Source: Cololabis saira (lineage: Eukaryota; Chordata; Actinopteri; Beloniformes; Belonidae). Taken from it: a DNA stretch of 64,000 nucleotides. The notes under the pieces are model-generated. The model saw only the letters and a program-made list of their open reading frames with translations. It was not told the origin of the DNA and did not search any database. Of the stretch, positions 1-37,846 are shown in pieces. Within the stretch, counting starts at the first letter, position 1. The number at the start of each line of letters is the position of its first letter. The stretch lies in contig NC_084596.1 of the NCBI RefSeq assembly GCF_033807715.1, forward strand, positions 32,872,879-32,936,878. The letters run 5' to 3'. The translations under genes and the position numbers were made by a program.

Positions 1-39
1 GTAAGGGAAAGAAATAATGGTATTAAAACTGGTTGTTAA

Positions 40-260
40 CCCTGTCAAGAGGCTGTAGGCCTTTTTAGATTTGACCCCGTTACGTTCCCTGGATGAAGAA
101 CGGGTGTTTAACGTGCTGGGTAGTGGAAATGCAAGGCGTGTTATTGTCTCCCCGTTGCCTGAACCTGAGTTTAGGGGAGGGAAGACAACTCAGGAGGCGT
201 TACCGATTGATACTGCGTGACATGACGGCCCTAGTCAGTGTTTGGTTGGTTTCTCCAACA
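40..260. repeat. Dispersed repeat, copy A
   Basis: This block matches 22430-22615 at many points: tttttagat, gtgttaaacg-like, ttattg-ctccc, tgcctgaa and the exact aggcgttaccgat near the right edge. It is a diverged interspersed family of unknown class. Confidence 0.6.
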
Positions 261-411
261 TCAGCTGATGCAGCGGAGTGACTTCTCCCCAAAATAACGT
301 AGCACAAATCTAAATATGACAAGCCCAGTCTTGCACTGCTTCTCCTGCTGTTGTGTTCGTTGATAACATAGAACGTCTTTCTAAGGCTCTTCAACTTGTT
401 AATAATCTAAG

Positions 412-1784
412 TAGGGATGTGTGATCCAACTTTTTCACTTGCAATCCGATACCGATACAACAGCTCTAGTACCGATCCGATACCAGTGAATATTTCTATC
501 TCTCTGTTCTGACCAATAGGTTCACTTTTTTTAGTATTTTGTTGTGTGGAATAATAGAAAAGGTTTGATAAAGTGACATTACTCAGAATGAGGATAACAT
601 ACTTCCTGAGATGAATAGCCCCTAACAGTAGGTTATTATGACAAAACTTGAGCCATTTATTAGATATTAAATTTTTTTTTAACATAAAATAGGCAGTAGC
701 ATTAAATAAAATAATCTCAACAACAACATGAAAAAGCCAATATAAAAAAATCAACCAAAATTAAAAACAAATGTACTAAAAGTAGGATTTGTTTGACATC
801 TGTTACCATAAAAAAAAAATCATGACTTCCAAATGCAGATAAATTCTGCCAGTGGCAACCTGTGCTGCTGTGTGGTGAGAACAGAACTAGGCATGACGTA
901 GCGACGTAGGTGTTGAATTAAGCGTTGAAATCCCAGATTACTCACTACTGGCAGGGGCTGGTCATCAAGCACAATAAACTGCGCAATCTTTTCTGTAATT
1001 GCTTTTCCCTTCTTGCTGTCTCGTTGGAGATGTTCACGCTTTTCAAATGTTTGTAACAACGTTGTATGTTTGAGAGAGCCGCTGGAGTGCTGTTGTTTGT
1101 TTGCCAACGAGCTCTGCAGGAACTCTGCATGCTCGTTCGTGTGATAATTCTTGAAGTTTTTTGAGGTTTGTTAAACCGACCTGCATCGGCAGCACCGCGT
1201 GAGACTTGTGCTTCAAGCCCCTTTCACATATAGCGCGCAAAGTGCAGACCGCCACCGATCCCATTCATTGTGTATGTGCTACGGCGGCGCAAGAGCAGAC
1301 AGCTCTGCCGCCGAGCTGGGCAGGGCACGAGAGGGCGCCTGCCCTGCGCGGCGTTTGGGCCGCGCCTGCCTGCCCGAATTGAACATTTTTTATTTCACCG
1401 TGCCGCGCTGTGATGACATCTCCGCGCTTCCAATAAGAGAGAAGGGAGAAGAGAGAAGGTCGTGTCCAATAGGAGAGAAGGTGGTGTAGGCTCTGCGCCG
1501 AGTCTGCGCCTTACCCGGCGGTGGGTGCGGCGCAAACCGTGCTCTATGTGAAAGCAGCTTTATGCTATCCACACTCTCTCCCAGTTGTTGTTATCACATG
1601 ATCCCCCTCCCCTCTCCTTTCTTCCTCGTGTGTGAGAAGCAAGTACTGGATGGAAAAGCTGGAGCGGACTTTTGGAATGGAGTTCTAGTATCGCAGTGCT
1701 CGTATCGCAGTTTTCCCCTGCACTGCGATCCGATCCGTGTTTTTTGGCTGGATCGCAGCATATTTTCGATCCGCAGCATCCCTA
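412..1784 (-). mobile_element. hAT DNA transposon, internally deleted, with 8-bp target duplication
   Basis: Ends are TAGGGATG and CATCCCTA, flanked by the perfect 8-bp direct repeat AATCTAAG (404-411 and 1785-1792), the hallmark of hAT insertion. On the minus strand near 820-1107 a short reading frame contains KAITEKIAQFIVLDDQPLPV and then GFQRLIQHL, the start of a ZBED-type hAT transposase core. The rest of the transposase is missing. The interior 1,230-1,560 is GC-rich and promoter-like. It lies in pkn2 intron 1. Confidence 0.9.
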
Positions 1785-2246
1785 AATCTAAGTGTAGTTT
1801 TTTTCAAAGCTGTTGTCTGTCATTGTTGGCATTTGCATAATATGGGAAACTGTGATATGTCCATTTTATGGCATCCTTGGCTCTGTGGATGAGGAACCAG
1901 AGGACCTCCTTGTCTTATCATTAAATCCAACGTAGGTGCCGCCATCCCACGCCATCCTGTAACATCAGACCTGACCCGAGATTAAGTGAACCCTCGGGGG
2001 TCGGTCATTGAGGGGGCCAGCTGTGTCAGTTAATGTAAAAAGGGTTGGCGACACGCTAAATTGGAGAAATAAACACGGGGCATCCGGCGACGGAAAATTG
2101 GCTTGTCAGTGTCTCTGGGCTTTGAGCCACCAAAAATGGACCATCACACAGTGGACATGTGAATTATAGTCAGATGAATCAATATTCTGGATTCTTCTCT
2201 AGGAGAAATAAGTAGTGTGGTCCAAAATAAAACATGAAAACGGCCG

Positions 2247-2298
2247 CGTGCGTGCGCGTGTGTGTGTGTGTGTGTCTGTGTGTGTGTGTTTGTGTGTA
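2247..2298. repeat. TG microsatellite
   Basis: Imperfect (TG)n with a CG-containing start, in pkn2 intron 1. Confidence 0.9.
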
Positions 2299-3039
2299 AA
2301 TTGGAATATATCTAAAGATATGTATCTAATGTTGCTGTTTGCTGTCCACTTGTCTCTAAAGAAATGTTGCAGATGAGCTTTAATCTCACACCTCTCTACA
2401 TCTGCACCCAGTCCTCTTGATGAAATAAAACTGGGCTAAAATTCCCACAAAACAGTCAGATTTATTACTTTATATAGTCATAGTTATGAAGTACATATGC
2501 ACAATGCCAATGCAATTGTGTCAAGTACTTGTGCACGTGGTACACGTGGCTGTTGATATGGGAGGAACATGGTGTAGTTTTTAATTTTAATTTGTCTGAT
2601 AAATGGACTCTGATAAATTAATGACAAATAGTGAAAAATGCTTGCTGGCAGGTGGCGCCTTTCAAAGCAGCCCGTGACATCCTCATTACAAGATCAGTCT
2701 GGTTATTTTTCTCAGTGCTAACGGATAACGATGCAGCTGCTGTTTGCAAAGTGCGTTCAGGAGTGATTCATAGATGAAAGAAGACTGTCGTCACGATGAA
2801 GCTGTACAAGGATGAAGCAGCTTCTAGCAGTGCTAAGCCTAAACAATAACACTGATGTTGATGTTCCCATTCAGCAGACATTTGAAAACTGCGGAAACCA
2901 TTTCAAGAAACGGCAGAAATGCTAAAATCATAAACCACCAGGTCATCCAGAATAAGTGGTGGCATCAAAGTGAAAATGAGCTAATATTTTCCATGAAATG
3001 GGAAAACGGATTTATGAGATTTGCAAATAATATAATTTT

Positions 3040-3103
3040 GTTTTGTTTTTTATTCATATCTTACACAGCATCCCAACTTTTTTCGGAGTGGGGTTGTAGT
3101 TTA
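3040..3103. mobile_element. Possible transposon 3' end fragment
   Basis: The stretch ending cccaacttttttcggagtgg then ggttgta resembles the end of a very common teleost interspersed repeat. No partner end was found. Confidence 0.35.
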
Positions 3104-3767
3104 TGATAGTAGGATTAATACAGAGATGTACACTAAGGTTCTATAGCGTGATATGTTCCCTTCAAGATGATGTCTTTTCCATGGAGGGTTTTTGGTTGCT
3201 GCAGTGGAAGACATGGTTGAGAAGGAAGAGGGTACTGAACCGGCCAACCTGTAGTCCTGGCGGGTCCTAACTAGAAAACGATAGCAGAATTTTGAAAGAA
3301 ATGTAAAATGTGACGACAACGCTGCACTGTTGCACAAAAATTATGGATATTAACAGACAATATGAAGGTGATGTGAAGGAAAAAAACATTAAATATCCTG
3401 GATTAATACCATCTACAAATAAATCTTAGTCAATTAATTAATCGGTGTGTTTTGCTGTTTCTGTATCATCAACTTGGCAGTATGTGGGACACATTTCATA
3501 CTGCTTTCTGAAATTGGTTTATAAATGACTTAAAATACAGGAATGAGTTTGCAATAAAATATTTCATATTGATCTGATCACTTGGTATTTTTGAAAAGTG
3601 GCTGTAGTTGGCTTTGTTCATGAAAATGTAATGTTGGGTAAAACTTGGTGGTTAAAAAAAACAAACTCTGGTTGTCCGCGTCCTTCATCCATCAGGGTTT
3701 CTTCTTAATTACACTCCAAATTTCTCTCGCCTCCCATCTTTAAGATGCCTCCCATGTTTTTCTACAG

Positions 3768-29295
<25,528 letters not shown>

Positions 29296-30154
29296 CTCCG
29301 GCTGAACCCGCCAACAGACACTGTGACCTGATAATTACAGCAATGACTGCAGCTCACGTCATCCTCCTCTTTTTTAATCACTCTTCCTTCTTCCAAAATG
29401 TTGAGGAGGACAAACGAACATGGCCCCCCCCAAGCCTTCAAGCAAAAACTCTGTGCCATTTAGGAAGAAAGTCCAGATGAACTTTATTGTTTTTTCCTTT
29501 TTTTTTTGTTTTTTTAGAGGAAGAAAAACAGATAAAATTCCCGTTGGAGTGAAGGTATCAGGATCAACGTCGCCGTGTCCGTTGTCTGACCACTGAGAAT
29601 GTTTTCCATATGAACTCTGAGAAGACGACACCATCACAATCATCTTATTCAGTGTCTGTGTCTTCAGTTTTTGTTTTTTTAAGCCTGTACAGATTATATT
29701 CAGTCATATATTTTATTGTGTTTTTGGTTAGTTTGTAAAGCCCTCACCATAACTCTGCAGAGGTCATGTCTGAAAGTGCTATTCAGTGAACAGAGACTGC
29801 TTTAAGCGTTGTCCCGGGATAGTCGACTCCAACAAAATCATTTTGACTACTACTGCTGCGTCTTGACTTGAAGACCGAGTGAGTCTACACACATTTCCCT
29901 TCTGGCTCCCCCATCTGGACCCAAAGCTCACATCATGATGCGAAACAGCAGTTTATCCAGTGTTACATGCCACTTCTAATCACTGCTTATTTAAAACCTT
30001 CACACAGGACATGGGTCAATAAAACACATTCGGTTAAATGGGAGAAAAGGACAATAGTAACTGATGTTCTGACGCCCTCTAGTGGCCAAGGGTGAGATTC
30101 AGCTCTTAAATGTTTGTTCTTTGGTATCAGTATGGTTTATCATTGCTGAATAAA
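29296..30154 (+). terminator. pkn2: pkn2 3' UTR with two candidate polyadenylation signals
   Basis: After the stop codon there is no further ORF of note. AATAAA occurs at 30018-30023 and again at 30149-30154; the second is followed within about 30 nt by a T-rich run. Either could end the transcript. The UTR then stops well short of the opposing gtf2b 3' end. Confidence 0.55.
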
Positions 30155-30760
30155 CTGCCGGTTGTGGTGGATGTGAATTTTTTTTTTTTTTTTTAAATAA
30201 ATACCTCGTTCAAATCAAGAACGTACAGATGACTCGCACAGTTAAAGCTAACAAAACCAAATAGATCCAGTCCTCCCTGAAGCAGCCGGACAACAGTTCT
30301 GTAAGCAGCTGATCGAAGAAGTCGGACCGTTGAGGAAAAACAACCCACAAGAGTAGCGAGAAGCTGTTTTACACGTCAAAATGCCATCAAAGTACTTCCC
30401 ATGCTCTGATTACTCTTTACCAGTTGTCAATGTGCATGTTGCATTTGACTAAATGTTTCAGACTTAAGTCACTTCAAGGGAGGAGGGAGGGGTATATTAT
30501 ATAAATATATACACAATGTACACAAGCAGAAAGCACTAATTTTATCAATAGATTGAGTGTATACGTTTCTTAATGATGAAAATAGATTGTACAGTTTTTT
30601 TTTATTGTGCATGTTAAAATGGCTGCGAACTGTATGGATGGTACACAAATTACTCCAAGTCACAACTGTTAACATTCATCCCAGTGAAAAGAGACATTTT
30701 TGCAGCTACTGTTTGCCCATCATGAATCCACAAATTAAACTTTTGTAATATAATTTTCCT

Positions 30761-30766
30761 TTTATT
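30761..30766 (-). terminator. gtf2b: Candidate gtf2b polyadenylation signal
   Basis: TTTATT on the plus strand is AATAAA for the minus-strand transcript, about 660 nt past the gtf2b stop codon. A second copy at 30601-30606 is an alternative. About 600 nt separate it from the last pkn2 signal on the other strand, so the two convergent transcripts need not overlap. Confidence 0.5.
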
Positions 30767-31423
30767 TTTCTTGCCAACACACATTCAAGAACCCAACTGG
30801 GGTTAAATGGCAGGTGAGCTGGCGAATATCCTGCAGTTGTAATAACATCCTGAGCTCAGCTTCAGTTTCAAATCTGTCAACCATTATGAGGACGCTTGGT
30901 GTGGGGGTGTAGGGATCTGAAGGTCTCCACCTACTCTCTGCTCGCTCTATGATGTCACACACACGTCGCTTGCGTCCACTGAAACAAAGTCATTTACTTA
31001 TATATGACGTGCTTCAGTACAAAATCAGGTTTTATAAACAAATGTTTGTTATTCAAACCAAGACATTTAGTGAAAGTCTTTTAAATTACCTGCTATGTCA
31101 AAACAAAATAGAACCTGGTCATTTTTCTACAAAACAAACTGTATACATTATGAAACCAAACTAAAATTGTAAGCATCAATGACATTTTCCCACTTGGGAC
31201 ATATGTACATGGTACAGTATATACAGTGAAATGAAATACTGTGTACTGCTATTTAAGCACTGGAATCTGTCCAACACTGGACGAGAGAGACCTGCCGAGG
31301 CACGACAGGAGAAAAATTTAAAAATCCATAATGATTTTTTTAAAGAAAGAGCTATAAAAAAAAACAAAAAAAATGACTAAGTACAGCAGAGAAAAAAACA
31401 GCGCTGGACAGGTGGCGTAACGC

Positions 31424-34400
31424 TCACAGCTGGGGCAGTTTATCAACCGGCGTGTCAAACTTGAAGTCGGGAGGGAAGAGCTCTGCAGCACGTGGGTAGA
31501 TGAGTCTGTACGACTGCCTGATTGTGACGTCTGCAACTCCCGCGATGTCTCCGATTTCTGTGAAGGCAGAACAAACGGTTTTACGAACAAATCTACCAGA
31601 ACAGAACCGTGCTTTTGTTTTCCTCCAACAGGATGACAGGAACTGCTGGAAAGTCATTAAAATAAACCGAAGCAGGGCTCATCTTACGGTTAAGTGACCT
31701 CACAGCCCAACATACACGGTCTGGCGCTCCAAATCAGTGGTCCTGCATTTACAGGGCGAGTTTTCTGATCCTTTTGTGACCAAAGATAACCTGATATTTT
31801 CTGGTGCCTTAATCTAATTAAATTTCAACATGAAACGGTATGCTAAATGTATGGGCAGAAATATGTGCCACTAGAAAATGAATAATTTATATTTGAATTG
31901 CTCAACTTGAATATTTGCATTAAAAAACTGAATCTGAATCACATAATTTGAATTTGTATTGTTTAATTTGAATCATTGCATTGAAAAACTGAATCTACAT
32001 ACAATTCAAATTCAGTTCTTGCAATTCAATTTACTGGAGTTACTGTGCCAGACATCCAGGTCTTCCGGAGGAAGAGCAATCAAGTGCAGATACAAAGAAC
32101 TCCTTTTCAAGTAGCCTACTATAACCTCTATTTTCTTTCAAAGATAGAAACGACCAATGGGAGCTAGATATTTCGAAACCTATTTAGTTTTCTCCATTCT
32201 GTGTAAAAAGTTTAGATTTATATCTTGCCGTTTTGTAGAAAGAACTGAATTTGAATTGTGAGAACTGAATGTGAAAGTATAAAGAGAGTTGAACTTTCAG
32301 TGAGGATCAAATACAGTTTCAGAACAATTGAATTCAATTTCATAATGTGACATTCAGTTTCAAGTTTATAGAAATTCAGTTCCAAACTAATACATTAAAT
32401 GGCAAATGATGCTATTCAGATTCAGTTTTTCAAAGCAATGATTCAAATTAAACAATACAAATTCAAATTATGTGATTCAGATTCAGTTTTTAATGCAATT
32501 ATTCAAGTTGAGCAATTCAAATTCAAATATAAATTATTCAAATTCAGTTTCTAGTGGCACATATTTCTGCCCATTTAAATGTCCCTTTTCCTTCTAACCA
32601 TCGTCCTCCTCAGTTGCTTCTTTTACATCACTCACAAAAGCGTGGTTCATATTCTTGTTTTTCCTGTAATTGATCGTTTACTGTCAGCACGTGCTGATGC
32701 TCCTCAACATCCATCGTAGCCTCAGATTCAGGACGTACTGTACCGTCGTACTACTAACAAATATCTAGAGTTCCAATGCCCTTTCACAAGTTGTCTGTTG
32801 TGCTGTGGTTCATTATACTGATTTGAACACAATAACAATAATTACATGGGAGAGGACTGCAGGTCCTTAACCTTCACTTCAGGAAATTTAGCTGCACATC
32901 TAAAAGTTGAGATGTCCCCGTCTACTTGGTTCTTGGTGAGACGGACTGGACACCAGATTCAGACCTTTAACCGTGTCCAGTTTGTGTGAAACTGGTCTGA
33001 AGGGAAGTCCAGTCTCCTCTCCCATATCATATCTACAAACTGTCTTAGTCTGAGCTCGCACATGAACATTCCCCTCATTTACGGAGCATTTTACAGACGT
33101 CGACCTGTCCTGTCAACTGGGCAGAACCACTCACCTTTCTGGGTCTTCTTCTCGGCGGAGGCCTGGGAGGCCATGTAGATGGCGGCCGCAGCCACGGAGA
33201 TGGGGCTCCGGCCCGGCACCAGGTCCAGCTCCACGGCTTTCCTGGCGATGAACGTGGCGGCCATTTGCACCTGCTTGGGGAGGCCCAGGTTGGAGCAGAA
33301 GCGGGACATGAAGTCTCCCGTGGTGATGAGGTCCACACTGGTCTCCAGGGCCTTCAGGATCAGCTTGAAGCACCGACCGATCTCCTTCTTTGAGATCCGG
33401 GAGACGGCACAGATCTCTGGTGGTGCAGACAAACAAATCATTTCAGCCTCATGTTCCTAACAGAGCTCTCCGTTCCCAGAGGGCAGGTTTACTACACATC
33501 TAAACATTAGGGCTAGGGATCGATTCAAATGTCAAGACTCGATTCGATTCCGATTCTTAAGATTCAGAATCGATTATCAAGATTTGATTCGATTCCGATA
33601 TTGATTTGGGTTAGTGTTATTAAAACTGTTTTATGAGCTGTTGCATGAATTATATGACCGTAGTTATGCAAAATATTACTACTAGTATTATATTGAGATT
33701 AAACAGCAAGTATTGGCAGCTAATGATGCTGTAAGGACCAATCAGCTCCCAGAATGCTGATAGAACTGCTTTCAGAAACATCATGGGGCAGAATTACCAA
33801 ACAGATCCAGGGAGGAAACAGAGACGGATTAAATCAGTTTTATTTTTTCCCACATTCCGTTTTTATTTGTTCCATTTTCGGTCTATTTTGGTTTTTAATT
33901 TTTGAGCATTTGGTTTTTAGCATTTTTTGCAAATGTAACCCCAAGACAGTATATAAAGTAATGAAATAGACAATTTATGCAATTATAACCTAACACTTTA
34001 ATGTTTTCATACCTTTAAACATATTTAAAGGCAAAAACATGACACCAGTTATTCTCGTCGCCAACAAAACATTCCTTTTTTGGGGATAAACAAAAAAATA
34101 ACCAAAAATTGTAATGTAATGATGAAAAAGAAAAAATACATAAATAAATAAAAAAAAATAAAATAAAAAAATAAAATAAAAATAAAAATCGATCTTTAGA
34201 CATATGAATCGATTTTTAGGAATTCATATGAGAATCTATTTAGAATTGGGAAATCGATTTTTTCAACATCTGTCTCTCCTCTCTCTGTTCTTCATCCTCC
34301 CTTTTCCTGCTCTACCCTGCTGGTCTTCAGCAGGAGGGCCCCCCCCTTATCATTCAGGTCCTGATCAAGGTTTCTTCCCTCTTAAAGGGGAGTTTTCCTT

Positions 34401-37400
34401 GCTTGTTTGGCTTTAATGTTATTTTATTTAATGATTCCTCTGGGTGTCGTGTTCTGGGTCTCTGGAAAGCGCCTACAGACCATCTGTATCATAACAGATG
34501 CAGTATAAATAAAATTAAACTGCTTATCATAAAGTGCTTCATTAAGTGCATAATCTCCTTGTTGTGTCTTCAGTCACAAATATAAAGTAGTCCATTAACC
34601 CTCACAACAACTCCACGATCTTAAAAACAACAGTAAAGTAAAAGCAAACCTTTGAAGGTTCTGGGTACTCCCTCTTGTCTGCAGGCGATGTACAGACAGG
34701 CAGAAGCGATGGCATCGTTGGCTCGGCCCTTCAGGCTCTTCTGTTCATAAACCTGCTTGAACAGGTTGTTTGTCCGGTCCTGCGGAGCAATAACGCCATC
34801 GACAGCAGAATCTCAGAATCAAATCATAAAACAAGACGACGGTCGACACGGGAGGCCCGTTTTAAAGACTTCTTTTCATATTTCATCACGTCAGATCTTA
34901 GCGTTCACCAGAGTTTTAACAGAACAAGATAAAGCTTGTTCGCAGGTGACGTGCAAGTGAATATTTCATTGGGCTGGCCTCCGTGACTAAGGGTGACTAC
35001 TTTGTTTCCTAGTCATCCAACATTCCCGTGTGACTTACTACGATGTTCCTTGGCAGGTTGATGCGATCCGCCATGGTGCTGATCTCCTTGAAGGCGTTGA
35101 GCATGGCCCGGTCGGAGCTGCTCATGGTCCGCCGGTTCTGATACTTGGAGTTACCAAACTCGTCAAAGCTGGCGGCCCCTGTTCCCTGTGGGGGAAACAT
35201 CAATCGTATCTTAAATAGGGCTGAACTATTAATTGCATTTGTGATAATATCGCAATGTGATAAAACGAGATTTTCTAACCGCAAAGGCTGTGATTTGACC
35301 AGATCACGTGATCTGGTCATGTGATCTGGTCACGTAATGTGTGAGTGAGCAGAGCGGGAAGAGCAGAGCCGGCAGGGAAAACAAGTCAACAGTGCCGCGT
35401 AACCTAAATCTACCATGGCCTCAGTGTTAGGGCTCGGCCGGGCGGGGCTTTCCTCCGGGAGCGGCTGCGGAGGAAATACATGAGCGCGGAGTCGGCGTGG
35501 CGAGGAGCTGCGCGCGGCGACGAGCACGAGCCGGGCGCGCATGGGCGGACAGTGAGTCGCGCTCTGAGCCACAGCTGCAGCTCGTCAGCTCATCAGGAGG
35601 TAGGGCTGTGCGATTAATCGATTTTAAATCTAAATCGGATTTATTAATCAAGACGATGTTAAAAAAAGGAAAATCGGAAAATCGATTTTCCTTTTTTGCA
35701 GCTGGCTGCATTACAGACAGAGCTCGTCTAGTCATCTTTGTTTGGTCAAGAAAATTGTAAATGTTGTCACTTTACTAAACTCAAGGAGGATTTACAGTAT
35801 CTTTCAATTGCACTTCATTCCCAATAGGGAAATTTGTTTTCTATTTTTCTTTAAAAATAAAGATAAAATATTTGAAACAATTTATTCCATTGTCTTTTGT
35901 AGTTTTACCAAAAAAAATCGAAATCGAAAATCGGGTTTTCAGAGAAAAAAAATCGGGATTTTATTTTTGTCCAAAATCGCCCAGCCCTATCAGGAGGAGA
36001 GGTTAAAGAGCGGCTGCCAGTTGTTCATTGCTGGTTCGTTTTGTTAACTCTGAGCTTTGTTGGTTTGTTTGTTTGTGTGGAATGTTTTTTGTTGTTCCCT
36101 GTGGGAGTTTTTTTTGTGTTTTTCTATTAAACTATGGCTCGTTTTGGCTAAAGTTTTACCCGGTTTGGTGTTGTGCGATTGTGTTCAGAGAACGACCCAT
36201 AGACGTGTGTATACGTGTTAAAGAGGTAAAGCCACAGATTTGTTTTCTTTATTGTTGTAATCTGTGCTTTGAATAAATCTGATATTGTTTATTATAAAAC
36301 AGACCGATTTATTGCTTGTGTAGTTGAAAACTACATGAGAACAGGACCTTGAAAAAAATAATTGCATATTAAATCACAATCGCAATATTGAGGAAAAAAA
36401 TCGCAATTAGATTATTTTCAAAAATCGTTCAGCCCTAATCTTAAACTTTCTCTTGAAGAGTGTTAGCTCCCTGCTCAGAACAGGAATATTTATCTGATAA
36501 GCTGAAACGGAACGTTCTCGTTATCTTGTCAGGCACAGATACGGGCAGCTCATCCTCAATAACCGCAGCCCTGGAAGGCCGAGCTGCTGCAGAGTTTCAT
36601 CTGAACTACAGTCCTGTTTAACAGCGACCTGTAGTTCAGATGAAACTCAGACCTCACCTTGCTGATCATGGTAGTTAGGTCTCCTCCGTTGAGGAGCGGG
36701 TTCTGAGCGTCTCCCACTCTGGACGGGTCTTTGAGAGCTTTCTCATTGGAAAACGTTCTCCACTCTGAACCCACGTCAATTACACGGTCGCCTGAAAAGA
36801 AAAACAAATCAAGCTGATGACCGACATGCCCAGTCTGACATGGAACAAGCTAATTATCAACTGCTTCAGATTTATTTTAATAGTAAATAGTTATTTTCTT
36901 ATGGTTGTAAGGTTTCAAAGTAGATGGATTCTCTGAAGTTGCTGACTGCATGTTATCTGCAGAATATTGATTTCCTTTCAAGGAAACACTTCCAGGCTTC
37001 ACTGTGAAGCTCCTTTCTACTGTTGTCATTAATCTGGCAGAAAGTGAACCTGTCCGCACCACGTCTGAAGCTGCTAACGTATTACAGCTCATTTTCAACA
37101 TGCCATGTGAGAACTGCTTCCATCAGCTGAGCAGCAAAGCACCGAGAGGTTCGGACACTAATAGAAAACATTGTAAGAAATTCCTGACTCAGAACTTTAC
37201 TGATATACTTTACTTGATTTATTGTCTGGTCTCACACATTTGGCAAATACTGTATAAATGCCGTGCTGCGCGCACACACACACGCACAGTTGTGTGAGGT
37301 TTTTATTATTAAGGGGAAAGAAAAATCCAAACCTACATGGCCCTGTGAGAAAAATTGTCTACAATTCTGTTCTTTTTTCTGTCAAGATGCAGTGCTAAGT

Positions 37401-37508
37401 GTACATTAATGAGAAATAAAATTAACTTTTTTGATTTTAACAAATGGCTGCAATGAAACAAAGAGAATTTTAAAAGGGGTCTGAATACTTTCAGTACCCA
37501 CTGTAAGT

Positions 37509-37577
<69 letters not shown>

Positions 37578-37815
37578 AAATATATAAATAGGAAACGCAA
37601 CAAGAGGAAATCTTTTAAAAAGATTACCGCCAGCATATTACAGAATTAAAATATGAATTTGCACAGGATTAAGATAATCTCATGACCACTGTGTTTGCTG
37701 AAACAGGGCTGGTAATTTGAGGTGGAATTTTTATTCTACAAATCACAGACACGGTGCATTGACTTTGGTTAAAAATCAGACATCCTCCTTAATTATATCA
37801 AATTAACGCAGGTTT

Positions 37816-37846
<31 letters not shown>

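Larger units (their letters stand above)
1..3767 (+). other. pkn2: pkn2 first intron, partial (inferred), with no coding exon seen
   Basis: No stretch here resembles the short PKN2 first exon, and the exon at 3768 opens with a good 3' splice site, so this segment is read as the end of intron 1. It contains a dispersed repeat at its left edge, a complete hAT element at 412-1784, a TG repeat near 2247-2298 and a possible repeat end near 3060-3103. The remaining single-copy-looking stretch 1,860-2,230 is moderately GC-rich with no ORF of note. It could hold regulatory sequence, but nothing in it proves so. Confidence 0.6.

Noticed and set aside
1..20. Window starts with gtaaggg, like an intron donor following pkn2 exon 1
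   Set aside because: A window edge falling exactly on a splice site is unlikely and nothing upstream can be seen; not used as evidence.
93..281. Short ORF near the left edge
   Set aside because: It lies within a dispersed repeat, has no splice or family support.
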